From the NCBI GenBank assembly GCA_028023455.1, contig JAQFVV010012447.1, positions 1,240,001 to 1,304,000 of the forward strand: a stretch of DNA of 64,000 nucleotides, read 5' to 3'. This document shows positions 1 to 12,725 of this stretch, piece after piece. Both the position numbers and the translations under genes were made by a program. This stretch comes from Epiperipatus broadwayi (Eukaryota; Onychophora; Udeonychophora; Euonychophora; Peripatidae). The notes under the pieces are model-generated. The model was not told the origin of the DNA and searched no databases. It saw nothing but the letters and a program-made list of their open reading frames with translations. Numbering within the stretch: position 1 is the stretch's first letter; each line of letters opens with the position of its first letter.

Positions 1-3000
1 AAAAATAAAATAATTATTAGACCCGAGTAGTGGCTATTAAACAAAAGATCAGACTGAGTTATTAATCATATTACTGGTGATTGGATTAAATGAAACATAC
101 TCCTGGATAGTAGCTATATAGCCATAAGGTCATAAATATTAAAATGATGAGTAGGAATAAATTAAACATATTTCTATAATTAGATTCCTCAAGATATCAC
201 AATATCAATAATTATAAACAAATTATTAATAACAACTATTATAACTCAGCTATATGGAAATCAAGTGAGGTGAGTACACTAGTAACTCAATAAAATATCT
301 TCTCAGGTATACAGACAGTAGATTTTATCCACTTTCATTTCTTGATTGGATTTCAAGTGCATGTCTAAGTGAACAACAAGTGAATATGGTCTATCAGGGT
401 GCCACTAAGTTATATTGATAACTTTTTCACATGTACCAGGTTTGAATCCCTTTGGTACCTTATTTCTTACAAAATGTATGATTTTGATTTTAGACCCATA
501 GCACTGTATGCACTAATATTTAAATAACACCTAGGTAACATAAAAAACATCTTTAAACTAAAGTGAAATTCATTAGACCGAAATCATTTCTTAGATCTTA
601 ACATAACAAATGTGTTTCAATATTTTTTTATAAGTTTTACTAGCTCAGATTATATTATTAATTTAGGATGGCAATTCACTCATCCTTGCATGAAATAGAT
701 GATGGAATGGTGGTTATAATAATAATAATAAGAAATCAATATTTATTTATGGCCTTTAAACATTTAAACAGCTCATTAATAAAAACGTGATGATGACGAT
801 GATGATAATGATAACGATAATGGTTTCAACCACAGCTTTAGGACAAAGCCTAATCATAAACCTAATTTTTATAAAGAAATTCATAATTATTGCTTAATTT
901 TAGTATATCTAATTGGAACTTATATAGCCAATATTCACCTTGATGATGAATGATCACACTTAATAAAGACTACTCTTAATGAAATATACATGCCTTGTTT
1001 AATAAAATAAACTAATATTTATTGCTGCATTTCTAACATATACATAAAAATTTCTATATTTTTGCTTGAAAATTGATATTAACAATAACAACAGTAATCA
1101 TAATCGACTGTTTTAAAATCATAACATTAATTTAAAATGCTTCCCTCTTTCCCGTAAATGTATTTCAAATTGGATGTCACATTGACCATGATTTTCACTC
1201 AAGAAAATGTCTCAAAATAAATATATAAATAAATAAACACTCTTTTTTTTCTTTCTCTCTTTTCTCTTTCACACACATAACTTTATAAATCTAACATGTG
1301 AAGTAGAATGATAAAAAATAAATGTTAGTAGAAGTGAAAGAGCAAGTTTTAGAAACAAGTTTTAAATTATTTTCTCCCCCTAAACAAAATCTAATATTTT
1401 TAATACCGCCTATTTTTTTCTTTACATTCACACACAATTACATATATGCAACAAGTATTATATTATTATGTATGTGTGTGTTTTATCCCCATAATAACAA
1501 AAATATTATTTAAAACAAAATAATAATAATAAAAAAATGTGTTACATATCAACAACATTTCATAACTTTAAGTTAAAAGACAATCATATGTTTATCATTA
1601 TTAAGAAATTCTGGTTTCAATGGATCTTGGTTGTCTTAAAAGTTCTTTAAACAAAAATATACCACTCTGTTGCTAAAATTTTACTAAGTCTCTGATATCA
1701 TAAAGAAAATATATAAAAGAAAAACTTATATTACCAGTTATATTCTTTGTAGCGACTTCCAATAATTCAAATTTCTCTTGTTCAATGTCTATATTTTGCA
1801 GCTACCATTTTTCTTTGGAACAATCTCTTTCTTGAGGTGTATAATTATTTAATGATGATGATTCTATTGAGGTTATTTGCTTTAGTGGACAATTTGGAAA
1901 TCATTATATTAACTTTTCTTCTCTTCCTGTCAAGCATGATTCTTTTAGTGGGTGAAGTATAGCAGTTGTTTTCACATTTATAATTTTGCTTGAATTTAAA
2001 CTCAGTTACTGGAACAATTAATTGGACTTGATGATTTAATATTTATCAGTAGATTACTCTTTTTTTTTTTGATTGCCTCCAAATGCAGGTGAATGTTTTC
2101 TTCTTTCTATTTAAAAACATCTTATTTCTCTTGGTCAGTTGAAAGGTGTAGAATATTATTTTTCAGACAAGACATCTTTTCTTTCCTATATGATATGCAG
2201 GTTCCAAGGTGGCCTGAAAAAAGCCCCATGATGAGACATATTTTTTTTTCTAGCCCGACATCCTTATATTTTTAACCTTCAAAATGTTATATTAAAAAAA
2301 TGATTTAAAAAAGGATATCGGGTAGAATTAAAAATTCTTGTCTTTTTTTCTACTTTCAATATTTTAAAAGTCTCTATACTATCAACTGATTTTCCAGACT
2401 GCTTTTATATCCAATTTTTATTTTTATTTTTGACCAATTCGTTTTTAGCTGGAGAGTGCAATCTTTTTTAGGAACATTAAAAAAAAGATCACACACCTGT
2501 TTTCCAGACAAACTTTTGTCTTGATGGAAAAAATAGTCTTAATCCTTTTTTTTACACCTATATAACATCTCAAATTTGAGCTTCTTTCTTTTGATCTTAA
2601 GATGAGACATTTTTAAAATTAGACTTCTCACATCGTCTCTAAGTTTTTTAACAGAAAAACAACCCTTATAATACAAAAGAAATTGTTGAGTAAGAAAAAA
2701 AAATATAACAGATTTTCTTCTTTTTCTCTCAATATTTAATAAATATAGATATATTTATGTGGTGTAACATACACACTCCATCATCCAAATCATGTATAAA
2801 ATGAAATTAAATAATCTAATTGCTAGCTGAGTAATTCTAACCTTAATATTAAAAATCAAATCCCTAGCTTTTAATTCCAACTTACAATTATAGAAAAGTA
2901 AAATAGAAGTATAGAATAAGATATTAAAATTTAGCAAGTGTAGGTTAGTTTTAAAGAAAGTTAATATGTGTAATTTAAAAGGGACTAACTAAATAGCTTT

Positions 3001-3955
3001 TATAACACCCACTGCCTATACATATATGTTGTAACTTTTTTTTAACAAAAAAAAATTAACTATTAAATGTGTGTACCACTATTTTTGACTTTTTATCAAC
3101 ACACAAACAATTAAAGTATATAACTGTTGGCCCCCTCTCTCTCTGTCTTAAACTTTTAGAACTTGATCTTGTAGGGTTTAAACTTGGATGCCATACAGCT
3201 TCATTTACTATATAAAAATGTGATGATGATTTTTGTTCCACATTTTCTTTCATGCACATTACTACAAATTTAGCTAATGACTAAATTGTAATGGCACAAC
3301 ATATATACATTAAAAAAAAATTAACGTGATCATTTGAAACATATGTAATAGGCTTCCATTTTTAATCATTAGTTTTCTACTCCTTTATTATAGTATATTT
3401 CATTATAAGGTAACAGTGCAATAAATTTGTTTAATATTATAACAAACTATACTATGAGTAAACACAAACCCTCTTAGCCATTAGACTTGCCCAACATAAT
3501 TATCTGTATAACCACGCTAGGAAAAACATTTTGTATATTATTTTCTTTTCCTAGATCATGAGTTTCTGTGTAGTCATAGCTCTGATCTTTCCACAGCCAA
3601 TACTGTTTGTTCAGAGAGCAACGATTGAAAGAGAAAGATTAAGAAGGGTTTGTCAATTGCCAAAGATATCCATGTCATCAATAAAAAAGACTCCAGCATC
3701 CTTCTTTCTAAAAAATGGCACTTATAACCACCTCACTTCTCATTAGTATGCAAATTAACTTTTAATATCAATCCAATTTATTATTCAACACCTACATTCT
3801 CCATCCCCTTTTATTATGCTATGATTATAATACTATCTGGTACTGAAAGTACTTAGCTTCAAATAAATTTTTCATACCTCAAACCCATACCTCTATAGTC
3901 ATCAAATGTTTTAATATTTGCTTATTCATTAAATCAACTCATTTGTAAATGTTTC
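1..3955. other. AT-rich stretch without a recognisable gene
   Basis: I see no open frame with a recognisable domain and no long repeat here apart from the tRNA-like patch at about 392-465. From roughly 1230 to 2730 the plus strand is unusually T-rich and pyrimidine-biased. Small runs such as the GATGAT tract near 790 are simple sequence. Short open frames (for example 1322-1513 and 2093-2275) are low-complexity by-products of base composition. Confidence 0.6.
392..465 (+). repeat. possible tRNA-derived SINE fragment
   Basis: A near-consensus RNA polymerase III B box (AGGTTTGAATCCC, about 441-453) follows a weakly tRNA-like stretch, and the element continues into a T-rich tail. I cannot fold a convincing anticodon arm, so this is only a candidate for the tRNA-related head of a decayed SINE. 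Confidence 0.3.
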
Positions 3956-4290
3956 AATATTTTGCAATTTATCATGTTCATAATGAGATCATTTCTGATT
4001 GTGAAATAAAAAATATATAAGGCTTGCCATGTAATGTATAACTGGTACTTTTGATTTAAAATGTATACAATCTTTTTCTTGCAATGATTTGATTATCAAT
4101 TTATAACTTAATAAATCATCATCTCTTGTAACATACAAGTTAAGATATTTAATAGATTTATCTTGTTCTTTTTCAACCATTCATTTCAAACTTTTTAATT
4201 AACTTCTTTAATTGATCCAAAAGAAAATTTATACTATCTTCATGTTCACAAACAAACACTTCATCAACATGTCTTTTGTAATTAACATAT
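3955..4290 (-). pseudogene. Penelope-like element reverse transcriptase fragment
   Basis: Reading on the minus strand from 4290, the frame contains YKRHVDEVFVCEHED. This aligns with the catalytic YVDD block of PLE reverse transcriptases (family knowledge), with the second aspartate changed to glutamate and the tyrosine to histidine. After a stop at the end of that frame, a shifted frame (4180-3989) gives SIKYLNLYVTRDDDLL and an IHF..K.P.IHYMASL block. These are the usual post-catalytic motifs of PLE RTs. The sequence decays below about 3960. No endonuclease part is visible. Both the catalytic change and the frameshift indicate a dead relic of a lineage different from the copy at 37-40 kb. Confidence 0.7.
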
Positions 4291-4815
4291 CTTTTGTAAA
4301 TTTTAATAACTTTAAAATTACGAATATTTTAAAGACATTAAAATTTATAAAAGACATGATTGTGTTTTTATTTGGTGAAAAAAGAAATAATATCAATGAT
4401 AAAAATATAATGAGGAATATGATAATAATAAAAAAGGAGATTTATAGGTTTAGTTCAGAATAGATGTGAAAAGTAGAAAATGGTAACAAAAAAATGTAGA
4501 AGTGTAATATTAAAACTTTAAAAAGTATAAAAAGTATACATACACACATATATATATACCCAATAAAGTGAATGAGAGTATTTCAACATTATGCATCAGT
4601 TCATTGTAAAAATAAGATCTAAGATTTATAATTGTCAAATTTTGATTTGTAAACAATGACAATGTAAGGTTGGCAGAAATCATGAGCAAATCCTAAATAT
4701 CACTAACCATAAATATTAAAATAAAGTAAAATTTATTTAGTATAAATAAAGGTAAACCACTGAACATCACATGATTACCAACCATTATGTTTATGAATGA
4801 TTTTTACACTGGGAC
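4290..4815. other. AT-rich stretch, nothing recognised
   Basis: No coding or structural signal was recognised between the PLE fragment and the foldback repeat that begins near 4815. The short open frame at 4212-4463 overlaps the antisense PLE relic and has no recognisable domain. Confidence 0.5.
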
Positions 4816-5450
4816 AAAAACCCCTATACAGTACATTCAGTGGAAGCCTGAATACTCATCCAATATATCCAGATTAGTTTTTAACCTGTGGCTTTCATCA
4901 GTGAGGAGCCTTGAATCTGAGAGCCCTGCACCTTGACTTTAGGATTTAATGTAATGCTCCTGTAGCCATCTTGCCCTTTTTAGTTAACTATAAAGCTTTG
5001 AATCCAAAATGAAAATATAATTATGTTCTCAATTCAAGCTTATTTGCTTGTATAGCCATATAGATCTGAACTTAGTTCAGTGTTTACACAGTTTTATATC
5101 TTTGATTCTTTAATAACCATAGTCACCATAATCCTATTGGACGGGATTGATATTAAACCTCTAAACATTACATGGCCACCATTCTTTAAAGATACCAACA
5201 TGTATAAATGCTGAACTGACTTCATATCTATATGACAATACAGCAAATGAACTTGAAAACATTATTGTGTTTTCATTTTGAATCAAAGCTTTATAGTTAA
5301 CTAAAAAGCAAAAGATGGCTGCTGGAGGATTGCATTAGATCCTAAGGTCTAGGTACAGTGCTCTCAGATTTAGTGCTTCTCATTGGAAGAAATCCACAAG
5401 CTAGTAAGTAGTCTGTGGATATTGGATGATTAGGCACTAGATAGGGATTT
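4815..5450. repeat. foldback repeat, family B (about 280-bp arms)
   Basis: The left arm (about 4815-5080) and right arm (about 5200-5450) are imperfect inverted copies. Paired blocks include TAGTTAACTATAAAGCTTTGA (near 4982) against its complement near 5288, and CCAATATATCC (4860) against GGATATTGG (5418). A spacer of about 110 bp separates them. The left arm carries, on the minus strand, a hammerhead-like motif (see 4865-4910), and the right arm carries a more decayed version on the plus strand. Both motifs point outward. I found no clear flanking direct repeat. Confidence 0.75.
4865..4910 (-). ncRNA. degenerate hammerhead-like ribozyme motif (family B)
   Basis: On the minus strand an intact CTGATGA box (plus-strand 4895-4901) is followed by a small hairpin (AAGCC / GGTT), an A-run where GAAA is expected, and a short CTAATC segment that fits a two-base-pair stem III ending in cleavage C (plus-strand G4872). 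Flanking TCA / TGG can start stem I. GAAA has become AAAAA, so cleavage activity is unlikely. The assignment rests on order and spacing shared with families A and D in this window. Confidence 0.4.
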
Positions 5451-6000
5451 TATGCACAAAATTTCTTTCATCCATTGATTACTCTGGCTTGCACTGAGTG
5501 GTGCTATTGCATGGAGAGTTTTGCCTCTGTGCATAAATAAAGTTTAAGCATATTTTTATTAGTGGTTAGTGAATAGGTTTTCACATAAAGAAAGTTATTT
5601 TGAAATTAGTTCTGTGAGTCTTTTATTGTCATAATTTGCAATTCAGAATTAAATTTTATAGATATTTAAATGCAACAGCTTACACCTATTTTTACAACAA
5701 TCCATCAGAAATTGCTTGAGTGCTTATGTTTGTAATATTATAAAGTACTGTATAGCATTTATATATAATTTATGTGTATGTGTTCAAATATATATTTCAG
5801 ATTTACATTTGCTAGTTATTAATATTATTAGCATTATACTTTCATTAAATCTCACTAGTGATCACTTAAATAGTAGAGATCATTCAAGAATGTTACAGAG
5901 ATTATGATTGGACATATCTAGTCTAACTAGTAATACATTGCTAGTATTAATAGTAAGTAAATGTGCACAAATGAATCTGATCATTATTTGTTTAAATTTT
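5450..6000. other. AT-rich stretch, nothing recognised
   Basis: No gene, repeat arm or RNA structure was recognised here. The open frame at 5716-5907 is low complexity. Confidence 0.5.
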
Positions 6001-6235
6001 TTACCTGTGAAAATTCTGCTTTAATATTTGTAATTGAACACAGTATTTTTCTAACATTTTATATAATTTTCAATTTTAACCAATAAACCAAACACTGTTA
6101 ATATATTTTTGCAGCATTCCTATATCTACTAGGTTGCTATGCTAATGCAAAATTTCATTTGCATTATTGATGATATATATGATAAACAGAACAAGTTATA
6201 AATTTCATAACTTGCTCTTAGCTTGCATTTTATGG

Positions 6236-6345
6236 TCACTAGATGGAGCTTTACCAATAGCTCCTTACAAGCTTTGTTTGTATCCCTCTCAGCATTTATG
6301 TAAACAAAGCTTGTAAAGAGCTATTGGTAAAGCTCCATCTAGTGA
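6236..6345. repeat. 44-bp-arm palindrome, family H
   Basis: Arms 6236-6279 and 6302-6345 match as inverted repeats at 43 of 44 positions, with a 22-bp spacer (TATCCCTCTCAGCATTTATG within it). The spacer and right-arm sequence reappear as a single arm at 16581-16644, so this is a dispersed family and not a chance hairpin. Confidence 0.85.
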
Positions 6346-6416
6346 TCATATATTTATATAAATTAGCAGATATAGCTCCATCTAGTGATCATATATTTAT
6401 ATAAATTAGCAGATAT
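6331..6416 (+). repeat. perfect 43-bp tandem duplication
   Basis: The 43-bp unit starting AGCTCCATCTAGTGATC occurs at 6331-6373 and again, identically, at 6374-6416. The unit contains the last bases of the palindrome arm plus neighbouring family-G sequence. The duplication therefore arose after the palindrome inserted and is recent. Confidence 0.9.
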
Positions 6417-6659
6417 AGCAAGTTCCCAAACAAAGTTAAAATCTATTACATCTCAAATGTAAACTCAGTCTTATTTATATATGGATTAATCTAACTTTTA
6501 TTGGAGAATTCATTTCTTATCATTTTTAATGCCTATGCAATTAAAGAATTTTAAATCACATATTTATAATATAAGTGAATACAGCATTTTCCAATTCTGA
6601 AGACAAAATGAATCTTTGTGTGATTGAAACTTTGTTTTTTCTAATAAATATTTACATTA

Positions 6660-9592
6660 ATGACAAACCAAAATAAATCATGGTCTTTATTGCCAGAAGA
6701 CTGTAAAATCACTAACCAAGACAGAAGTGGGTGGTTGAAGGGTACTAAGAATATCATTGTTGCAGATCCAGGCTGCCATTTGATGACATTTAATGAGGTA
6801 TGTACAATTTCAGATCATTTTCAAATGAAGGAAGATTGCAAATATTGAAAAAAAAACCATCTCATATTACACAAGACCTTATTGGACTTTGTGAAGTTAG
6901 AAAAAAAGGCTAAGAGATAATTGATTTAAAAAGTGGATATGTACTGCACCACAAAGGCACTAACATTGGAAGTACAAATGAAGTAGAATTCATTACAAAT
7001 AAAATTTGGAAGAACAACATTGTGGAAATTGATAGTGTCAGACAAAGTGGCAAGATTAATTATTTACTTTAATAGAAGATATCAAATGCATATAATAAGG
7101 ATTATGCCCAACAAGTTCTCATTGTGATTACAAAGTAGAGAATTTTTATATGGATATACAAAATGCTTTTAGTCAGCTAAAACAACATTTTAAAATTGAC
7201 ATGGGAGACTTTAATGCTAGAATTAGTAAACAATTCAAAGATAAAAATACTGTAGATAAATTTGAAGAGATCATAGACTTGCTGGGTTTGCAGAAAGAAA
7301 AATCTTTATATTATGAATTCTTTTTTTGAAAAAAATGTTGAACAAAAATGGACCTGGAAGCATCCAAATGAAGATAGAGCAGAATTGGATTATGTTTTGA
7401 CTAACATAAAGTGTGTATTTTAAAATTGTAATGTTTTTAATAAATTTAACATAGGAAGAGATTATCAATTAGTCCAATGTAATATACATGTTAATGCAAA
7501 ATTAAAAAGACAAAAATTATTAACAAAAAACAATATTTACAGTTGATATTCTTAATTTTCAGCAATATTCCAATGAATTTAAATTAGAACTTGCAAAGTG
7601 TTTTTCAAATATTAATAGATTTTGAACATAATTCAAATTTGAATGAAAGCAATATTTACTAAGACAATAACCCTTAAATCATGTGCACTTAAAAATAGGA
7701 AGATAACTGATACATCTTTAAGAATTAAAACAAAGATAACTGGTTCAAAAAAGTAGCAATTGGCCAGTAAAATTTCTACTGGGAGAAAGACAATTTATAA
7801 AAAGAAGGGATGTGAAAAATCATAAAAATCATGCATTAAAAATGATTGGCTATCTTAAATTTTGTAAAATGATGTGAAAACGAATTGATAATGATATAAC
7901 AAAGTATAATTGTAAATTAGAAAGAAAAGTTATAGAAAAGAATGAAAGTTTTAAAAGTGTAAAATAATATCTTGGTATGGATAGGAAACTTATTTCTGCA
8001 ATAAGGAAAAAAAGGTGGTACTATTGCTAAAAAGAGTGGTGACATTATGAAATGCATAGAACAGTTCTATCAAGAATTATATAGCTATAAAGAACATGAA
8101 AAAATATTTTCTATAACTACTGCATCTTCTGAATTGCCCAGGATTATAAATGAAGAAATGAGACATGCAAATAAATTTATAAAGAAGGGAAAAGCTTCAA
8201 ATAATGATGGAATTATAATTGATTTCTTAAAAGAAGCAAATGAAGAAATAGAAAAAAACTGGCAAACCTATATAACAAATGTCTAAATGATAAAGACATG
8301 CCACATGATTTGAAGAATGCAGTATTAATATTTAAAAATTAGATAAAGAAGATATCAGAAATTATAGACCTATCAATTTTTATCAGTTCTATGATTACAA
8401 CTCATCTACAGCAAACTTTGGATTTTAATCAAGCAAAAGAAAACAAGCCAGATTTAAAGGTGCTTTTAATGAATCATATCCAAGTATTGAGAACAATTAT
8501 GGAAAGATTCCAATAAACATGAATTTCCATTATGCTTTGGATTTGTAGATTATAAAATGGCATTTGATTTTATAAGCATTTCTTCAATAATTAAAGCATT
8601 GATATCATCAAGATATAGAACCAGGATATTGTCATATTCTGAAGAATATTTATAAAAATTCAACAAAAATAATTACATTATGAAATGATATTAAAAAGAT
8701 TAAGATTGAGAAGGGTGTATGACAGAATAATTCCATATCTCCAAAATTTTTACAGCAGTTTTGCAAGAAGTATTTTGTGGATTAAAATGGAAAACTAAAA
8801 GAATAAAAGTAATTGGAGAATATTCAAGTCAACTAGATTTTGCAGATGATGTAGTTGTTGTTGCAAATTATGCTTTAGAGATTCAAAAAATGTTACAAGA
8901 GTTATCAGATGAATTTAAGAAAATAGGATTAAAAGGAAATAGTAAAAATACTAATGTTTTCAATGGATTTTCTCTAATTAAGAAAATAAAGATTGATAGC
9001 AATGAGTTAGAAGAAGTTAACAACTACAAATATTTTGGTCAGATTATTACTACAGATGAAAACAATAATGGATGAAATTAATTATGGTTGGAGTGCTTTT
9101 AGTAGAAATCACTTAATATTAAAAGTAAATATGCCTATTCATATGAAAAAGGGTTTTAATATAATAAATGTTAGCAGTTATTTATGGATCTGAGATTTGG
9201 GCACTTAACAGAAAATAATGCAGAGATTTCAAACCTTGCAACAAAGTATGAAGATATGTACATTAGGAGTTACAAGAAGATCTTGAAAATTAAATGCATG
9301 GGTGAGAGAACAAATAGACGTTACTAATGTCATTGGAGGAATTAAAAGACAAGTGGAATTGGGCTGGACATATTGCTAGAAGAGATGATAATATATGATT
9401 AGTTGGAATTTTAAACTGGATTATAATAGATTGTAAAAGATCTAGAAAGAGATCATAAGTGAGAAAAATAGATGAAATAAGGAAGTGTATTGGGATGATG
9501 TGGAGAATGGAGGATAGAAATCAGAGAAGATGGATTGAACTTGGAGAGACTTTCATCCTGCTGTGGATCAATAATAGTTTAAAATGATGAAT
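6660..9592 (+). pseudogene. decayed RTE-like LINE (endonuclease-reverse transcriptase), copy 1
   Basis: This is a nearly full-length, non-LTR retrotransposon relic of about 2.9 kb. Pieces of an APE-type endonuclease are readable in shifting frames: LMTFNEV near 6781, DLIGLCEVRKK near 6870, GYVLHHKGTNIGSTNEVEFI near 6940, and an MGDFNARI-like block near 7203. Reverse transcriptase pieces follow: an APGNDGI-like block (SNNDGIIIDFLKEA, about 8190), a motif A with FVDYKMAFDFI (about 8545), and a motif C with FADDVVV (about 8839), where both catalytic aspartates survive. The C-terminal WAGHI.RRDD block is near 9362. Stops and frameshifts throughout make it non-functional. Its sequence matches the younger copy at 11507-13885 almost end to end. 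The RTE-like assignment comes from domain content and the short GATGA-type 3' end, and the exact clade is uncertain. Confidence 0.85.
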
Positions 9593-9604
9593 TAATCAGA
9601 ACTA

Positions 9605-10200
9605 AGCCATATTTATAAATGAGGTGATATTGACAACAGAGAACAATCAATTTTATCCTTGTTTGGAAACTTGCTAGATTTTGTAAATCCCTATACAAAT
9701 CTGAACAGCTAATGAAATGTCATTTTGCATTGACATAGTGCAGTAATGCTGAAAAATATATTAACAGCATTTGGTTGTTTGATTAAACTGTAAATTACAT
9801 AAAATGTTTGGAAAATATTATATTTGACTATATTACCAATATTTCACTTAAAATTCTTTACCTGAATGGGCATTAATATAAGTAAGAGGTAATTTTTTCT
9901 TTGTAAGTCAGACTAAACCTTATATAAATGAGGTTGTTTACATCTGAGATGTAATAAATTCCAGCCTTATTTGGAAACTTGTTACATCTGCTAATCCGTA
10001 TATACATTTAAGATACTCAATATTCATTTTGCATTGTCATGGTTATCTTGTAAATAAAAGATGTTGAAAAGTTATTAAAGCATTTGGTTGATTAGTCAAA
10101 AAACTTAAAATTATATAAATTTAGCACATTAAATCACAGTTAAATTTTTTTAGCTAAAATTAAATTACAAATCTACTACCAATATTTTCACTTACAAGGT
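9605..10200 (+). repeat. repeat family G, two direct units of about 310 bp
   Basis: Landmarks such as TTGGAAACTTG (9663 and 9973) and GCATTTGGTTG (9769 and 10080) recur with a period of about 310 bp, so this is a diverged tandem pair. The same sequence lies inverted on the other side of the LINE at 6000-6560. No open frame was found. Confidence 0.65.
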
Positions 10201-11506
10201 AGACTTCTCAAATCAAAGTAACGCAATATAATAACAAAAAATATATACTGTCCTATTTTTCCATAATTCCAACTTCAATTTCAATTACCTTTAATATCAA
10301 AAGAATTTTTGAATATGTTAATAGTTACAGAATCATTAAGAGATTCTTAATTTTTTTTTCTTCCTTTTAAAGAAGACAACATTAGTCTATTCAAACATAA
10401 TTCTGTGGTCTATATTTTTTTCATGAATATTATAGAATATAGAACAAAGATATTTATTTTTCAAGAGACATGGAAGCTATATCAGACTCTCTAATAAAGT
10501 TAACAAAGAACTTAACCATTAAATACCTAACCCTGTTTAACTCAATAATGTTAGTTCCATAACTCATCTAATATTGTAATTGTTTATTATCCATATTTGT
10601 AATATATCACCCATATTAATTAGTTTAATAAATGTTTTGAGATATTTATTTTTTACTCTATTTTTATGAACGTTCACTCTTTTTTTTAAACATTTAATAG
10701 AGTGAGAATTGTATCGTTTTCCTGGTGGTACATTTTGTAAACGTTCAACAATTATTTTTAGCTTTAAGCAATTATTATATATATGGCTGTGATATATTTT
10801 AATTATATATATTGTAGTGGGCTTTATAAAATATTTGTATAAAAATATAAGCTAGGTATCTAATTAAATGTAATATAAATGGCGTTTGAAGGTTTTATCT
10901 TATCATAAAATTTCCACATTAATTGATGCTGTTTAATTACATTATTATCTATCTCTGTCTGGGCACTGAAGGTACGTGGAATAATCAGGAGACAGCACTA
11001 TGCCCAAATGATAACATTTGATTATCATTGGTGGCATTACTATTGTTTACCACCTCGTAGCACAATTTATTCTAACATTTTAATGTTAGAGCTACATCAT
11101 TAACTTTAATGAGATCTTAACGTCATTAAAATGCATAACCATCTAGCAGATTCGATAAAATCTTACTCTCTTCTGCTGCATTAATTCACTGCATTAGTTT
11201 ATTGTTGTTAATGTCTTTAAAGATATTTTATTTACGAAGCATTATAAAGCTTTTGATCCTCCCCCTCCCCTCATTTCTTGATAATATTGACATTACTATT
11301 GTTAAAAAATAATTTGTATAGTTTGGTCTTACAAGGCATGCATTAGTTATGTATTAGTTTTATATATTACTTTTAAATGTTTTTTATTATATATATATAA
11401 TGAGAACTACTATCAGTATCTATTCATATATGTTAATATTACAACAATTAACTCTAACAATATTCACAGTGCATATCTATGTATAAATAAACATATATAT
11501 ATATAT
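10200..11506. other. AT-rich stretch, nothing recognised
   Basis: No gene or long repeat was recognised. A short perfect stem around 11069-11088 (TCTAACATT / AATGTTAGA) is the only structure noticed. The stretch ends in a (TA)n run that abuts the next LINE copy. Confidence 0.5.
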
Positions 11507-11507
11507 A

Positions 11508-12725
11508 TTGACTAACCGAAAATACATATTTCAAGATTGTAATGTTATTAATAAATTTAACACAGGAAGTGATCATCGATTAGTAAGATGTAAGATACAT
11601 GTTAATGCAAAACTAGAGAGACAAAAATTATTAAGAAAAACAATATTCACAGTTGATATTCCTAATCTTCAGAAACATTCTAATGAATTTAAATTAGAAC
11701 TTACAAATCGGTTTCAAGTATTAGTAGATTTTGAACATGATTCAGATTTGAATGACATTAATAGGAAAATAAGCGATACACTTTTAAAAACTGCAACAAA
11801 GATAGCTGGTAGAAAAAAGCAGCAATTGACCAATAAAATTTCTATTGAGACCAGAGAATTTATAAAGAAAAGAAAGAATATGAGGATATACAACAATGAT
11901 GCATTAAAAAAGATTGAATATCTCAAATTTTGTAAAATGGTACAGAAAAGAGTTGAAAATGATATAAGAAAGTATAATTGTGAACTAGCAAAGAAAGCTG
12001 TAGAACAGAATAAAAGTCTAAAGAGTGTAAAACAACATTTTGGTATTGGTAGGAAATTTATATCTGCAATAAGAAAAAAAGATGGCATTATTAATAAAAA
12101 TAGAGATGACATCATAAAATGTGTAGAAGACTTCTATCAAGAATTATATAGTAATAAAGAACAAGTGCCTCCTATACATATTATATCTTCCGAATTGTCC
12201 AGAATTTTGAATGAGGAAGTGAGACATGCAATTAAATTTATAAAGAAAGGGAAGGCTCCAGGTAATGATGGAATTGTAATTGATATATTAAAAGAGGCAG
12301 GTGAAAAAATAGAATTTCTTTTTGCAAAGTTATATACCAAATGTCTAAATGATAAAAATGTAGCAGATGATTGGAAAAATGCCGTATTAATATTAATATT
12401 TAAAAAAGGTGATAAAGAATACATTAGAAATTATAGACCTATCAGTCTTTTATCAGTTTTATACAAAATTTTTACTAAGACAATTATAACTCGTCTACAG
12501 AAAACACTGGATTTACACCAACCAAGAGAACAAGCTGGATTTAAAAGTGGTTTTAGTACAGTAGATCATATCCAGGTATTGAGAGAAATTATAGAAAGGA
12601 CAAATAAATATGAGTTGCCATTATGCTTAGGATTTGGAGACTATGAAAAGGCATTTGATTCTATAAACATTTCGTCTACAGAAAACACTGGATTTCCACC
12701 AACCAAGAGAACAAGCTGGATTTAA
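11508..12725 (+). pseudogene. LINE copy 2: end of endonuclease plus N-terminal reverse transcriptase
   Basis: The frame enters from the truncated left edge without an ATG (the first codon is TTG). Residues about 1-35 are the end of an APE-type endonuclease, with GSDHRLV at about 20-26 carrying the conserved Asp-His pair. A basic, coiled-looking linker of about 150 residues follows. RT motifs come next: KAPGNDGIVID (about residue 250), NYRPISLLSVLYKI (about 308), EQAGFKSGFSTVDHI (about 345) and motif A DYEKAFDSI (about 377), whose first Asp is the metal ligand. Immediately after motif A the frame is wrecked: it reads into a tandem copy of the preceding 181 bp and stops at 12725. Without the duplication it would continue into 12853 onward. 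Confidence 0.9.

Larger units (their letters stand above)
6000..6560 (-). repeat. repeat family G, interrupted by a foldback insert
   Basis: The reverse complement of 6000-6230 and 6417-6560 aligns with 9840-10180. Shared landmarks are a 'GAGATGTAATA' block, a 'CTGCTAAT' block, a 'CATTTTGCATT' block and a 'TTTGGTT' block in the same order. The copy is interrupted at 6236-6416 by a palindrome plus a 43-bp tandem duplication. Together with the plus-strand copy at 9605-10200, it brackets the decayed LINE in inverted orientation. No coding potential was seen. Confidence 0.65.

Noticed and set aside
3056-3259. 67-residue minus-strand frame with a less AT-rich patch
   Set aside because: Composition is slightly unusual and a GTTTAAACCC B-box-like word is present, but there is no fold, repeat copy or protein motif to support a call.
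5370-5440. Hammerhead motif in the right arm of foldback family B
   Set aside because: Order and flanks match the left arm, but the CTGANGA box reads TTGGAAGA and GAAA is lost, so it is not listed as a ribozyme.
6331-6416. Target-site duplication or CRISPR-like repeat
   Set aside because: The two 43-bp units are directly adjacent and include part of the inserted palindrome, so this is a tandem duplication; there are no spaced repeats anywhere resembling a CRISPR array.
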